In this document: piece after piece, positions 8,818 to 16,169 of the stretch | How the letters are laid out: every line of letters begins with the position of its first letter | Position numbering within the stretch: the stretch's first letter is position 1 | DNA from: Nostoc sp. B(2019) | GTDB taxonomy: Bacteria; Cyanobacteriota; Cyanobacteriia; Cyanobacteriales; Nostocaceae | Assembly (NCBI RefSeq): GCF_010091925.1 | Contig: NZ_WVID01000014.1 | Coordinates: forward strand, 124,001-188,000 | Direction: 5' to 3' | Length of the DNA stretch: 64,000 bases | Notes under the pieces: generated by a model | Told to the model about the DNA's origin: nothing | Database searches by the model: none | The model's input: the letters and a program-made list of their open reading frames with translations, nothing else | Position numbers and translations under genes: made by a program

Positions 8818-9372
8818 CTAGTTACGCCAGATCAATATAGAACCATTAGGTTCTGTTTGTGGTAGATATATTTCTTGACCTTGAAACAGAGAGGCGATCG
8901 CGGTTCTCAGATAATCCTCTGCCTGATCTGAAGCATTTTGACGATGAGCGGCAATTTGACCCTTGTAGCGCACTATACCATTACTATCTATTAAGAAGGC
9001 CATTGGTGTTTTTGTAGCACCAAAGCTGCGAGTCACATCTTGAGTTGAATCCCACAGGTAGGGGAAGTTAAATTTATAACGCTCGGCAAAAGCTTTCATA
9101 TTTTCAAAGCTTTCTCTGGAGTCATGATTACCATCACTACCATTCATGCCAATCAGTGTGAAGCCACTTTGAGCAAATTCCGCTTGAATATTTTTTAGGC
9201 TGTCTAAATACAACTGTACATAAGGACAGTGGTTGCATATAAAAACGACGCCGATTGCACGGAACTTGTTGAGATAACGGCTGAGATGATGTACTTGATT
9301 GTCAATTCCTGGCAGTTCAAAATCTGGTGCGTAACCCCCAACAGGAGTACCAATTGCTTCTAGTATAGTCAT
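8818..9372 (-). CDS. Thioredoxin-fold peroxiredoxin-like protein (AhpC/TSA-related)
   Basis: A 184-aa soluble protein. The thioredoxin/AhpC fold is shown by [11 protein letters not shown] at the N-terminus, the strand [12 protein letters not shown] with a CxxC pair (C-N-H-C, about residues 46-49), and the cis-Pro region [14 protein letters not shown]. The CNHCPYV motif marks a widespread family of thioredoxin-like proteins distinct from 2-Cys peroxiredoxins; the CxxC suggests thiol-disulfide exchange, but the partner is unknown. The ATG at 9372 has AGAGAAG just upstream. It ends 71 bases before pyrH on the same strand, so co-transcription is possible. Confidence 0.85.
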   Translation of the reverse strand: MTILEAIGTPVGGYAPDFELPGIDNQVHHLSRYLNKFRAIGVVFICNHCPYVQLYLDSLKNIQAEFAQSGFTLIGMNGSDGNHDSRESFENMKAFAERYKFNFPYLWDSTQDVTRSFGATKTPMAFLIDSNGIVRYKGQIAAHRQNASDQAEDYLRTAIASLFQGQEIYLPQTEPNGSILIWRN

Positions 9373-10420
9373 CTTCTCTGGCTCGAAGGAACTAAGGACA
9401 AAAAGAATAAGCTAATGTGTGTCCAGTGTGTTTTAGCTTATTGTCAAATTTAGCGTCAGTTTCCAGATGCAAACCATCCCTTGGCCGATGCTTGATATCC
9501 AATAATTTTATAAATCAATTTAGCTACCGTAAATTGTGAAACTACTGAATCTAATTCATCATATTCTTGATAATATTTCTGTCTAATCTGGCTGTGGAGT
9601 AATTGTCTGCGATCGCAATGCTGCTAGTTGTTTTATTTAATTAAGTCACTTTCTTATTGACAATTCGCACGAGCATCAATTTGTATCGTTAGTAAACCTA
9701 TATCTATAAATTCGCTGTATTACACAAAACTGGTTGCGAATTGAGACTTCATCCTCATAGCGTAAGTTACTGACAGCATCAATTTGCACAACTGTAAATA
9801 TTTATTTATGTATGCTTTACAATATCCTTCTTAAATTGCCGTAATAATACTGTATTACCCCTCTCAAACAATCACAAACTTGCTATCATTAATTTACTTA
9901 TTTAATATTTGTTGAGTGTATTTGAATATTTTGCTCGTTATAGTTAGCAAGTAATATTACTACATCTAAAGTATCATAAGCAGCAACATCTAAGCCTAAG
10001 AATGGCATCACAAGATTAGAAATTTGTGCCAAAATGGCATAAACCTAGCTCAGATTGCAGGAATTGTGATTTCTAATATTGACATAATCTCAGAGAATGG
10101 ATGAAAATCCATACTGGATTAAACTATCAGTATTAGGCGAATAGAATTCGCAACTACACAAACAATGTCCACCTCCGTGGATTAACGAAAAATCAAGGAT
10201 TTTTAACCCACGGAGGTAGGTAAAGTCTTGTGTAGCCAAGCCACTGCGTTGGGCGGGTTCCCCGATTTGTACTCCTACGGGGAAGCAGGCTACAAAGCAG
10301 CGTCTCCGCTAGTAGAATCAAGTGGCGTGCGACTTCCATTCGCCAGGGCTATTAATAAATTAGACTTTTCAAACAACCTCTAAGCCTCTTATTCATAAAA
10401 TTGTATTCATAAAATTCCTC
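9373..10420. other. 1.0-kb non-coding region with repeats
   Basis: No credible gene. It separates the divergent thioredoxin-fold and hydrolase genes. A hairpin AATAAGCTAA/TTAGCTTATT (9406-9442) lies upstream of the minus-strand gene. A long imperfect hairpin occupies 10171-10217. From about 10230 to 10345 there is Nostoc-type repetitive DNA with GTTCCCCG, CTACGGGGAAGC and GCGTCTCCGCTAG blocks, also seen near 29085 and 51950. Confidence 0.6.
10171..10217. repeat. Long hairpin element (CCTCCGTGG arms)
   Basis: ACCTCCGTGG (10171-10180) and CCACGGAGGT (10208-10217) pair perfectly. Inside them AAAAATC and GATTTTT pair again around a 3-base loop, so nearly the whole 47 bases fold. A related 'CCCACCTCTGTGGG' hairpin occurs at 38412-38431. 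It probably belongs to a dispersed hairpin repeat family. Confidence 0.65.
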
Positions 10421-11347
10421 ATGACAACTTCTAGTTCAAAAACAACACTTGCTTCTACAAAAACCTGGATTTGGCAAGATTTCCCGATCTGCTATCAAAC
10501 CCAAGGAACTACTGGGCCAGCTGTTGTTCTGGTGCATGGCTTTGGTGCTTGTTGGTGGCACTGGCGAAAAAATATACCTGTACTAGCAGAAAATTGCCGT
10601 GTTTATTCTATTGATTTGATTGGTTTTGGTGCTTCAGCTAAACCTCAACCGGGCGAACAAATTACCTACACACTGGAAACTTGGGGACAGCAAGTAGCAG
10701 ATTTTTGCCGCGAAGTCGTGGGTGAGCCAGCTTTTTTAGTAGGAAATTCTATTGGCTGTATTGTAGCCATGCAAGCCGCAGTAACCAATCCAGATATTGC
10801 TTTAGGAGTTGCTCTACTTAATTGTTCTCTACGGCTGTTGCACGATCGCAAACGGGCAACTCTACCTTGGTTTCGTCGTGTCGGAGCACCTTTGTTACAA
10901 CGCCTGTTATCTATCAAACCACTTGGCAAGTTCTTTTTCAATCAAGTTGCTAAACCGAAAACAGTTCGGAAGATTCTATTAAAAGCCTATGCTAATGCTG
11001 AAGTGGTAACAGATGAGTTGGTGGATATTCTGATGTCACCAGCAAGTGATCCCGGTGCTGTGGCTGTGTTTCTTGCCTTTACTGGTTATTCTACAGGGCC
11101 ATTACCAGAAGACTTGTTACCATTGCTACCTTGTCCTGCGATTCTCTTGTGGGGAACAGCTGACCCTTGGGAACCAGTTGAGTTAGGGAGAGAATTAGCC
11201 AACTTCCCGCAAGTACTCAAGTTTATTCCCTTAGAAGGAGTGGGGCATTGTCCACAAGATGAAGCTCCTGAGTTAGTAAATCCGATTTTACAAGATTGGA
11301 TTCGGGAACGATTAGCGGTAATAAATTCGGAAAAATTAGAGGCATAA
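10421..11347 (+). CDS. Alpha/beta-fold hydrolase
   Basis: A 308-aa alpha/beta hydrolase. The oxyanion region is VLVHGFGACWWHW (about residue 36 on). The nucleophile elbow is VGNSIGC with the catalytic Ser near 108. The acid is in LLWGTADPWEP (D near 247), and the catalytic His is in GVGHCPQDEAPE. The motif set resembles plant and cyanobacterial pheophytinase- or epoxide-hydrolase-like proteins; the substrate cannot be told from sequence. The gene stands alone between a repeat-rich gap and the peptide genes. The ATG at 10421 lacks a strong ribosome-binding site. Confidence 0.88.
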   Translation: MTTSSSKTTLASTKTWIWQDFPICYQTQGTTGPAVVLVHGFGACWWHWRKNIPVLAENCRVYSIDLIGFGASAKPQPGEQITYTLETWGQQVADFCREVVGEPAFLVGNSIGCIVAMQAAVTNPDIALGVALLNCSLRLLHDRKRATLPWFRRVGAPLLQRLLSIKPLGKFFFNQVAKPKTVRKILLKAYANAEVVTDELVDILMSPASDPGAVAVFLAFTGYSTGPLPEDLLPLLPCPAILLWGTADPWEPVELGRELANFPQVLKFIPLEGVGHCPQDEAPELVNPILQDWIRERLAVINSEKLEA

Positions 11348-11693
11348 TTTTAATCAACAGCCCCTATGCTTTAAGCTTTGGGGGTTAGATATTTCAAGAA
11401 AGATTCTGTTGTATGTTTACACTTTTAAACTTTAACGTAGAAAATTTATTTTTCAACTAACCAAAGTCATTTTCTCATCAAGGCGGGCGAAGTAGAAAGG
11501 TAGGCACTAACCATAAAGGTTTCCTTTCTTGTTTCTCAGCCGTTAGTTTATTAAACGTCTTGAGAAAACAAAGAAGACTGTACAAACTCCCTCAAAACTT
11601 ATTTTGTATTAAGCGAGTTATGCAAGTCATCTCCTCCCCCGCTAATTACAACATTGAAACTACAAGACTACCTAATCAGTAGGCTTTAGCGAC
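11348..11693. other. Intergenic, 3' flank of first peptide gene
   Basis: 346 bases without coding potential between the convergent hydrolase and first peptide gene. The part from about 11545 to 11690 resembles 12475-12605, the 3' flank of the second peptide gene (for example GAAGACTG followed later by AGCGAGTTAT), so the flank was duplicated with the gene. Confidence 0.6.
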
Positions 11694-11870
11694 TTACCAC
11701 CAACCGCGGCGGCCCCAGCGACGTCCGCGCCAACCGCCACCCCAGCGGCGTCCACGCCAACCTCCGCGCCAGCCCCCGCGCCAGCCGCCCCAGCGACCTC
11801 CAGATAGAAGCTGCTGTTCTTCTGTGGGTAAATCTACAAGTAAATCGGATTTGATAACTTGATCTGACAT
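11694..11870 (-). CDS. Double-glycine-leader small peptide with Arg/Trp/Gly core
   Basis: A 58-aa precursor-like peptide starting at ATG 11870 (MSDQVIKSDLLV) with GAGG 14-17 bases upstream. Residues 1-25 form an amphipathic, acidic leader ending SGG, the type cleaved by peptidase-containing ABC exporters. The 33-residue remainder contains only Arg (11), Trp (9) and Gly (13), arranged as WRGG and RRWG repeats, with no acidic residue. Cyanobacterial peptides with this leader are, as I recall, annotated as CTB-family bacteriocins; antimicrobial action is not shown. A paralogue with a different core lies at 12610. Leader and both gene flanks are conserved between the two, the cores are not. No exporter or modifying enzyme is nearby. 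Confidence 0.8.
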   Translation of the reverse strand: MSDQVIKSDLLVDLPTEEQQLLSGGRWGGWRGGWRGGWRGRRWGGGWRGRRWGRRGWW

Positions 11871-12609
11871 AATTATTGACCTCAATTCAGTACATAGATG
11901 TTACACACATCTGTACAACTAATTTAGTTGAGGTGTGTAATACCTACGCTTTTAGTTCTAGACATATTTTCTAGAGATTAAACTCTCCTAAAGTTAGAAA
12001 CAAATATATTAAGTTTCTAGCTTTTGGCTGATGCCGAATACTATCTTAAGTTGAATGAAATATTTTCTTGAATATAATGAGCAATCGTATTTTTATTGTT
12101 TAAATATTTTACGCTTGTTTACAAACTCTTACTGGTGATAGCTTGCTCAAGCATTTACTAGTAAAGAGCTTTATATAAGTCTGTAAATTAAAATTTGATG
12201 TAATTCTTCTATAAAATGGTTCATTGAAACTAAAAAAACTGAGTTTTTGAAGTCTTGCAACTTTCACAGATAGAATAGGATTACTATAAATAGCATTTCC
12301 ATCTTGAAAAACAACTTGATAGGATATAAAATTACTACGATCGCCTTTAGTTAGACTGTAAGATAGCTGCTTGTCAGTTAGTCAAAACTATTTGTATCTG
12401 AAGTAAAGTAATGCAGAAAAATAGGTGCTATCAGTAGCGGTTTACTTTATTGTCTACAGACTTTTCATTTGATGCTTTAAGAGAACATAGAAGACTGATA
12501 AACTTGCCCAAGATCTGATTTAGCTTGAGCGAGTTATATCAGTCTTCTCGTTGCCTTGCTAATTTTAGACTTTGAACTACAAGGCTACTAGTTTGCGAAC
12601 TGTATTAAC
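11871..12609. other. Leader region of peptide 1 and 3' flank of peptide 2
   Basis: 740 bases without other genes. The part at 11932-12026 is nearly identical to 12868-12961 upstream of the second peptide gene and is probably its promoter or leader. The part at about 12475-12605 resembles the 3' flank of the first peptide gene. Nothing recognised in between. Confidence 0.65.
11932..12026 (-). promoter_or_regulatory. Conserved upstream element of peptide gene 1
   Basis: About 93 bases that match 12868-12961 with only three or four differences, including 63 identical bases. It sits 60-155 bases before the ATG. It contains TAGAAAC and GTTTCTA arms around an AT loop, which could form a hairpin. 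Conservation above that of the peptide cores suggests a shared promoter and regulated leader. Confidence 0.55.
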
Positions 12610-12810
12610 TTAGTAAAAACCACGACCATAGAATCCACGACCATAGAATCCACGACCGCCATAGAATCCACGACCGCCATAGAATCCACGACCGCCATAG
12701 AATCCACGACCGCCATAAAAACCGCCGTAATATTTTCCTCCAGCTACAACCTGCTGTTCGTCTGCGGATAACTCCACAAGTAAGTCTGATTTGATGACTT
12801 GATCTGACAT
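12610..12810 (-). CDS. Double-glycine-leader small peptide with FYGGRG-repeat core
   Basis: A 66-aa precursor-like peptide. The leader (residues 1-25, MSDQVIKSDLLV... ending AGG) is identical to the neighbour's in 18 of 25 positions, including the first twelve. The 41-residue core begins KYYGG and is built from FYGGRG units (18 bp) followed by shorter FYGRG units (15 bp), giving a Gly/Tyr/Phe/Arg polymer. The DNA repeat is regular, so the core can grow or shrink in frame by slippage. GAGGAAA lies at suitable distance before ATG 12810. The composition recalls Gly/Tyr-rich structural or phase-separating peptides as much as bacteriocins; function is unknown. Confidence 0.8.
   Translation of the reverse strand: MSDQVIKSDLLVELSADEQQVVAGGKYYGGFYGGRGFYGGRGFYGGRGFYGGRGFYGRGFYGRGFY
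12619..12720. repeat. 18/15-bp tandem repeat encoding FYGGRG/FYGRG
   Basis: The unit CCACGACCGCCATAGAAT (18 bp, plus strand) is repeated about four times and a 15-bp form without CGC about twice, covering most of the core of the peptide gene. Both unit lengths are multiples of three, so copy-number changes keep the frame. Confidence 0.85.
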
Positions 12811-13247
12811 AATCGTTTCCTCAATTTCACAACACAGGTGTTACACACACGCTTGGAAAACAGATAGATGTGTAATACCTATGCTTTTAGTTCTATACAT
12901 ATTTTCTAGAGATTAAACTCTCCTAAAGTTAGAAACAAATATATTAAGTTTCTAGCTTTTGACTTACATCAGATTCATTCTTTAGTTGAAGAAAATATAT
13001 TACTTTGATTAGTTAGATAATTTAACTCATGCTCAAAACTTCAAGCAGCAATACAACTATAATACATATAAGAAAATTCAAAAATTCTAACTGGGAAAAT
13101 TATGTCAACTAAAAAAAGAGATTAAACAGAACAATTTCCCAGCTTTTATCTATATATTATTCAAAAAGCTAGTTATGCCAGAATATTTAATTTAAATTTG
13201 ATTTCTACAGCAGCGGACTTGGCAACTTGGTTACAAGTCATTAACCT
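12811..13247. other. Leader region of peptide 2
   Basis: 437 bases between the second peptide gene and the CBS/HEPN-like gene, both on the minus strand. Positions 12868-12961 are the second copy of the conserved upstream element. The rest (about 12965-13247) is AT-rich with no signal recognised. Confidence 0.6.
12868..12961 (-). promoter_or_regulatory. Conserved upstream element of peptide gene 2
   Basis: Second copy of the element described at 11932-12026, located 58-151 bases upstream of ATG 12810. It has the same spacing to the start, to within a few bases, in both genes. Confidence 0.55.
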
Positions 13248-14045
13248 TCACTCAACTTCTTCACAGCGGATTAACAGCGTTTCCATCGCCTCTGCTAGGG
13301 AAATCAACTCTATCCAAGAAGAACCACTAACTAAACTTTGGGCGTGAGCCAATCGATTTCGCAACTGTTCGGCAGATTTGAGGAAGCGCTCGCCAAACCG
13401 CTTCGATTTTAATCCCAATTGCTCAAGAAGTTCTGGTTGATTTAAAACCAACTCTCGCTTATCACAGAATTGCAGGTAATCTAACAAATCTGTGGCTTCG
13501 TTTCTTTCCTGACTCTCTCGCCATAGGCGTTGGGCAACTCTTAACCGCTCAGGTTTAAGGACTGGCTGCCAAGAATCTTGGGGATAGTAAAGCCGCACTA
13601 GCCGCAGCAAATTCATCTCTAGCAAGGTTACTAAGCCAAACAGCAGCATCCGCGCGGGTGCTTTTTGCAAGTCGCCACAGGTAACAATCCCACTCACTTG
13701 ATTACAGTCCAGGACAAACAATCGAGGAGTTTGTTGCAGGATGGGTAGCAACTTCATTAGTGGGGTGGAAATGGCGATGAGTTCTTTGGGGTGAAACACC
13801 CGTTGATAGTCTTTACACTTGCCAGATTTGGCTTGCATCAAACTAGAGCGTTCGACATAGCCACTAATAGTATCTCCCGTTTCAAGACCAACAACATCAA
13901 AATCCTGTGCGCGCATCCAATACAGCACCTCTGACACGTCAGCATCAGCTGGCACAGCTTTCAAGGGTTCTGCCACATATTCAATTGTGATATTGTTCTC
14001 AAACAAACTCCGCAGGTCTTGGGAACGGGATTTTAGGTGTTTCAT
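13248..14045 (-). CDS. CBS-domain-like protein with HEPN-type RNxLxH motif
   Basis: A 265-aa soluble protein. Residues about 20-130 look like a pair of CBS modules: strand-helix patterns such as VVGLETGDTISGYVE and LFVLDCNQVSGIVTCGDLQKAP match the conserved 'G(I/V)VTxxDL' end of CBS domains, which often sense adenosyl nucleotides. The alpha-helical C-terminal half has RNRLAH at residues 229-234, matching the R(N)x3-4H motif of HEPN-superfamily RNases. The combination suggests a nucleotide-sensing regulator attached to a HEPN-like domain. RNase action is inference from one motif only. ATG 14045 follows AAAGGCAG. The gene is monocistronic. Confidence 0.6.
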   Translation of the reverse strand: MKHLKSRSQDLRSLFENNITIEYVAEPLKAVPADADVSEVLYWMRAQDFDVVGLETGDTISGYVERSSLMQAKSGKCKDYQRVFHPKELIAISTPLMKLLPILQQTPRLFVLDCNQVSGIVTCGDLQKAPARMLLFGLVTLLEMNLLRLVRLYYPQDSWQPVLKPERLRVAQRLWRESQERNEATDLLDYLQFCDKRELVLNQPELLEQLGLKSKRFGERFLKSAEQLRNRLAHAQSLVSGSSWIELISLAEAMETLLIRCEEVE

Positions 14046-14243
14046 CTGCCTTTAGCTATAAGACATCAGCAGGATTAGTATTTCATAGAAGCCTGCTTCG
14101 TGTCAGTGCAAGCTATGCACTCTTGCAGATACTACTTGTGCAAAAATTGAGCGAAAAGCTGAAAGCGATCGCAGCCTTGCTAAATTTGAGTATGAACTGG
14201 GATTTTTTCTTGGCGCTTTGGCTTGGAACCAATGGCTAAAAAC

Positions 14244-14280
14244 TTCAAGCGCCCAGACTCGATGAGCCTGAGCGCTTGAA
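14244..14280 (-). terminator. Strong intrinsic terminator of the copper-protein gene
   Basis: TTCAAGCGC (14244-14252) pairs with GCGCTTGAA (14272-14280), and the stem continues inward with CAG/CTG and CTC/GAG separated by single mismatches around a GAT loop. Read on the minus strand it is followed by GTTTTTAG. It lies 38 bases after the stop of the Cys/Met-rich gene. Confidence 0.85.
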
Positions 14281-14317
14281 TATTAGGTTGCAGAGAAACT
14301 TCTGCTGGGTAGTGAAA

Positions 14318-14680
14318 TTAAGCAGGCATCATTTGCATAGACTTGCAAGATTCTGCACATTTGCGACAAGCGACGGCGCATTCCATCATCTTGGAGTCAT
14401 CGCTCATTTTTTCACAAACCATTGCACAGCGATCGCACATTTCAGCACAAAGCATACAAGTGCGTCCCATGAACTCAGAACCGCCCATCATCATGTTCAT
14501 ACACATCATGCACATTTCTGAACAATCACGCATCATGCTCATCATGCTCATGTCCATGTACTTACCGCCTTTGCTCATGCAGTAAGCCATAGTTTCCATG
14601 CACATTTTGTGACATTCCATGCAAGCATTCATGCAAGTTTGCATTTCGGTAGTCATGGATTCGGTCATCATCATCATCAT
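14318..14680 (-). CDS. Four-helix-bundle copper-binding protein (DUF326 type), Cys/Met-rich
   Basis: A 120-aa protein with about 15 Cys and over 30 Met. Cys occur in helical CxxxC and CxxC pairs: TCMNACMECHKMC, RDCSEMCMMC, RTCMLCAEMCDRC, ECAVACRKCAESC. This is the pattern of the DUF326 / Csp-like four-helix-bundle copper-storage family, where Cys line the bundle core and bind many Cu(I). No signal peptide is seen, so storage would be cytosolic. The run of five Met codons makes the start ambiguous; the first ATG (14680) has AGGAG at a good distance. A decayed second copy lies at 61638. A dyad (14717-14730) precedes the gene and a strong terminator follows it. Confidence 0.88.
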   Translation of the reverse strand: MMMMMTESMTTEMQTCMNACMECHKMCMETMAYCMSKGGKYMDMSMMSMMRDCSEMCMMCMNMMMGGSEFMGRTCMLCAEMCDRCAMVCEKMSDDSKMMECAVACRKCAESCKSMQMMPA

Positions 14681-15026
14681 AAGAAATATCTCCTGATTTT
14701 TTGATGCATAGAGAGTGTCCTTAGAAGGACTACCTACAACACTAGTTCTATCTTTTTAAAGAGTCAATAGTATTTTTTCTTCCAGATTTATAAGCCGACT
14801 ATTCCGATATATTTACCGGAAATTATGACTAATTCCACATTAAATTAGTGCTATTTTACCGAAAAGTATTACACATTAAGGGTTGCAAACTCCCATGATG
14901 AAGTAAAGATTTTCAAGCTATTAAGCTTTTAACTTGATGAGCAAAATATAAGCTGATATTTTACTAAGAATTTATGTCTTATTTTTTAACAAAAGGTTGC
15001 TGGACATAATAATTTATGAACTTCTA
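14681..15026. other. Promoter side of copper-protein gene
   Basis: 346 bases between two minus-strand genes. It holds the dyad at 14717-14730. The remainder is AT-rich and includes the end of the transsulfuration operon; no clear terminator was found there. Confidence 0.5.
14717..14730. promoter_or_regulatory. Small dyad upstream of copper-protein gene
   Basis: GTCCTT-AG-AAGGAC is a perfect 6-bp inverted repeat 37 bases upstream of the first ATG. It could be a metal-regulator operator, or a leader hairpin; the sequence alone cannot decide. Confidence 0.3.
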
Positions 15027-16169
15027 TTAACTTGAAGATAGAGCATTTTCCAAATCAGCTTGTAAATCTAGCAGATGCTCAATTCCTACTGAAAGACGGA
15101 CTAAATTATCGTTGATTCCGCGTTTTAGTCTTTCCGCTTCTGGTAGAGAACCGTGAGTCATTTTTGCTGGATAGCAAAGCAGTGACTCCACCCCTCCTAA
15201 ACTTTCAGCCAACAAAAATAACTTGAGTCGAGAAGCGAATCTTTCCACTTCAGCAAAACCGCCTTTTAATTCCAAACTTATCATCCCCCCAAAGCCAGAC
15301 ATTTGCTCTTTTGCTAGTTGATATTGTTCATGACTAGGCAAACCTGGGTAATAAATTCGTTCTACTTTTGGATGCTTTTCTAAAAATTCAGCTAAAAATA
15401 AAGCGTTTTTTTCATGTTCGCGCATTCTTACAGCTAAGGTTTTAATACCTCGCAGCACTAACCAGCTATCAAAGGGACTAGGAATTGCTCCGATCGCATT
15501 TTGATAAAACTTCAGTTCAGTGTATAATTGCTCGTTAGAAGTAATAAGTGCGCCACCAATAATATCGCTGTGTCCGCCTAGATATTTAGTTGTGCTGTGA
15601 ACTACAATGTCAGCACCTAAATCTAGCGGTTTTTGAAAGTAAGGGCTAGCAAAGGTATTATCAACTACTAAAAGGATGTTGTGTTTACGGGCAATATTTG
15701 CCAGCATGGCAATATCAATAATTTTTAACAGTGGGTTGGTGGGAGTTTCAATCCAAATCAACTTGGTATTGGGTTGAATGGCAGTTTCAAAATCAGCAAT
15801 GTGATCAATATCTACATAGGTAGTATTCACTCCCCAATTTTTCACAACCCTTTCTAGTAAACGATAAGTACCACCATACAAATCATCACCAGCTATAATA
15901 TGATCGCCACTTTTAAGCAGACTTAATATAGTTGTAGTAGCAGCTAAACCAGAGGCAAATGCTAAGCCAAATTTACCATTTTCAATTGAAGCTAAAGCCT
16001 CTTCTAAAGCTGTGCGGGTGGGGTTTCCAGTGCGAGAATATTCATATCCTTTATGCTGGCCTATGGCATCTTGTTGGTATGTAGAAGTTAAATAAATGGG
16101 AACAATTACTGCACCTGTCTGGGGATCTGGTTGCTGTCCTTCATGAATTGCTCTAGTTTCAAATTCCAT
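15027..16169 (-). CDS. Cystathionine gamma-lyase/synthase family PLP enzyme
   Basis: A 380-aa Cys/Met-metabolism PLP enzyme. The PLP lysine is K195 in HSTTKYLGGHSD, with the phosphate-binding region FASGLAA, YSRTGNPTR and the Asp in VVDNTFASP (D170). The family holds both gamma-synthases and gamma-lyases; I favour gamma-lyase (cystathionine to cysteine) because the gene overlaps the upstream cystathionine beta-synthase by 11 bases, making a reverse-transsulfuration operon. ATG 16169 lies inside the end of that gene with AAGAGAAA upstream, so coupling is likely. Length is normal. Confidence 0.93.
   Translation of the reverse strand: MEFETRAIHEGQQPDPQTGAVIVPIYLTSTYQQDAIGQHKGYEYSRTGNPTRTALEEALASIENGKFGLAFASGLAATTTILSLLKSGDHIIAGDDLYGGTYRLLERVVKNWGVNTTYVDIDHIADFETAIQPNTKLIWIETPTNPLLKIIDIAMLANIARKHNILLVVDNTFASPYFQKPLDLGADIVVHSTTKYLGGHSDIIGGALITSNEQLYTELKFYQNAIGAIPSPFDSWLVLRGIKTLAVRMREHEKNALFLAEFLEKHPKVERIYYPGLPSHEQYQLAKEQMSGFGGMISLELKGGFAEVERFASRLKLFLLAESLGGVESLLCYPAKMTHGSLPEAERLKRGINDNLVRLSVGIEHLLDLQADLENALSSS

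Noticed and set aside
4639-14045. CPBP protease as immunity or processing partner of the double-glycine peptides
   Set aside because: 7 kb and several housekeeping genes lie between; no sequence link. Kept only as a remote possibility.
14276-14585. Plus-strand frames over the copper-protein gene
   Set aside because: Shadows of a Cys/Met-rich gene; repeated His and Ile come from antisense ATG/TGT codons.
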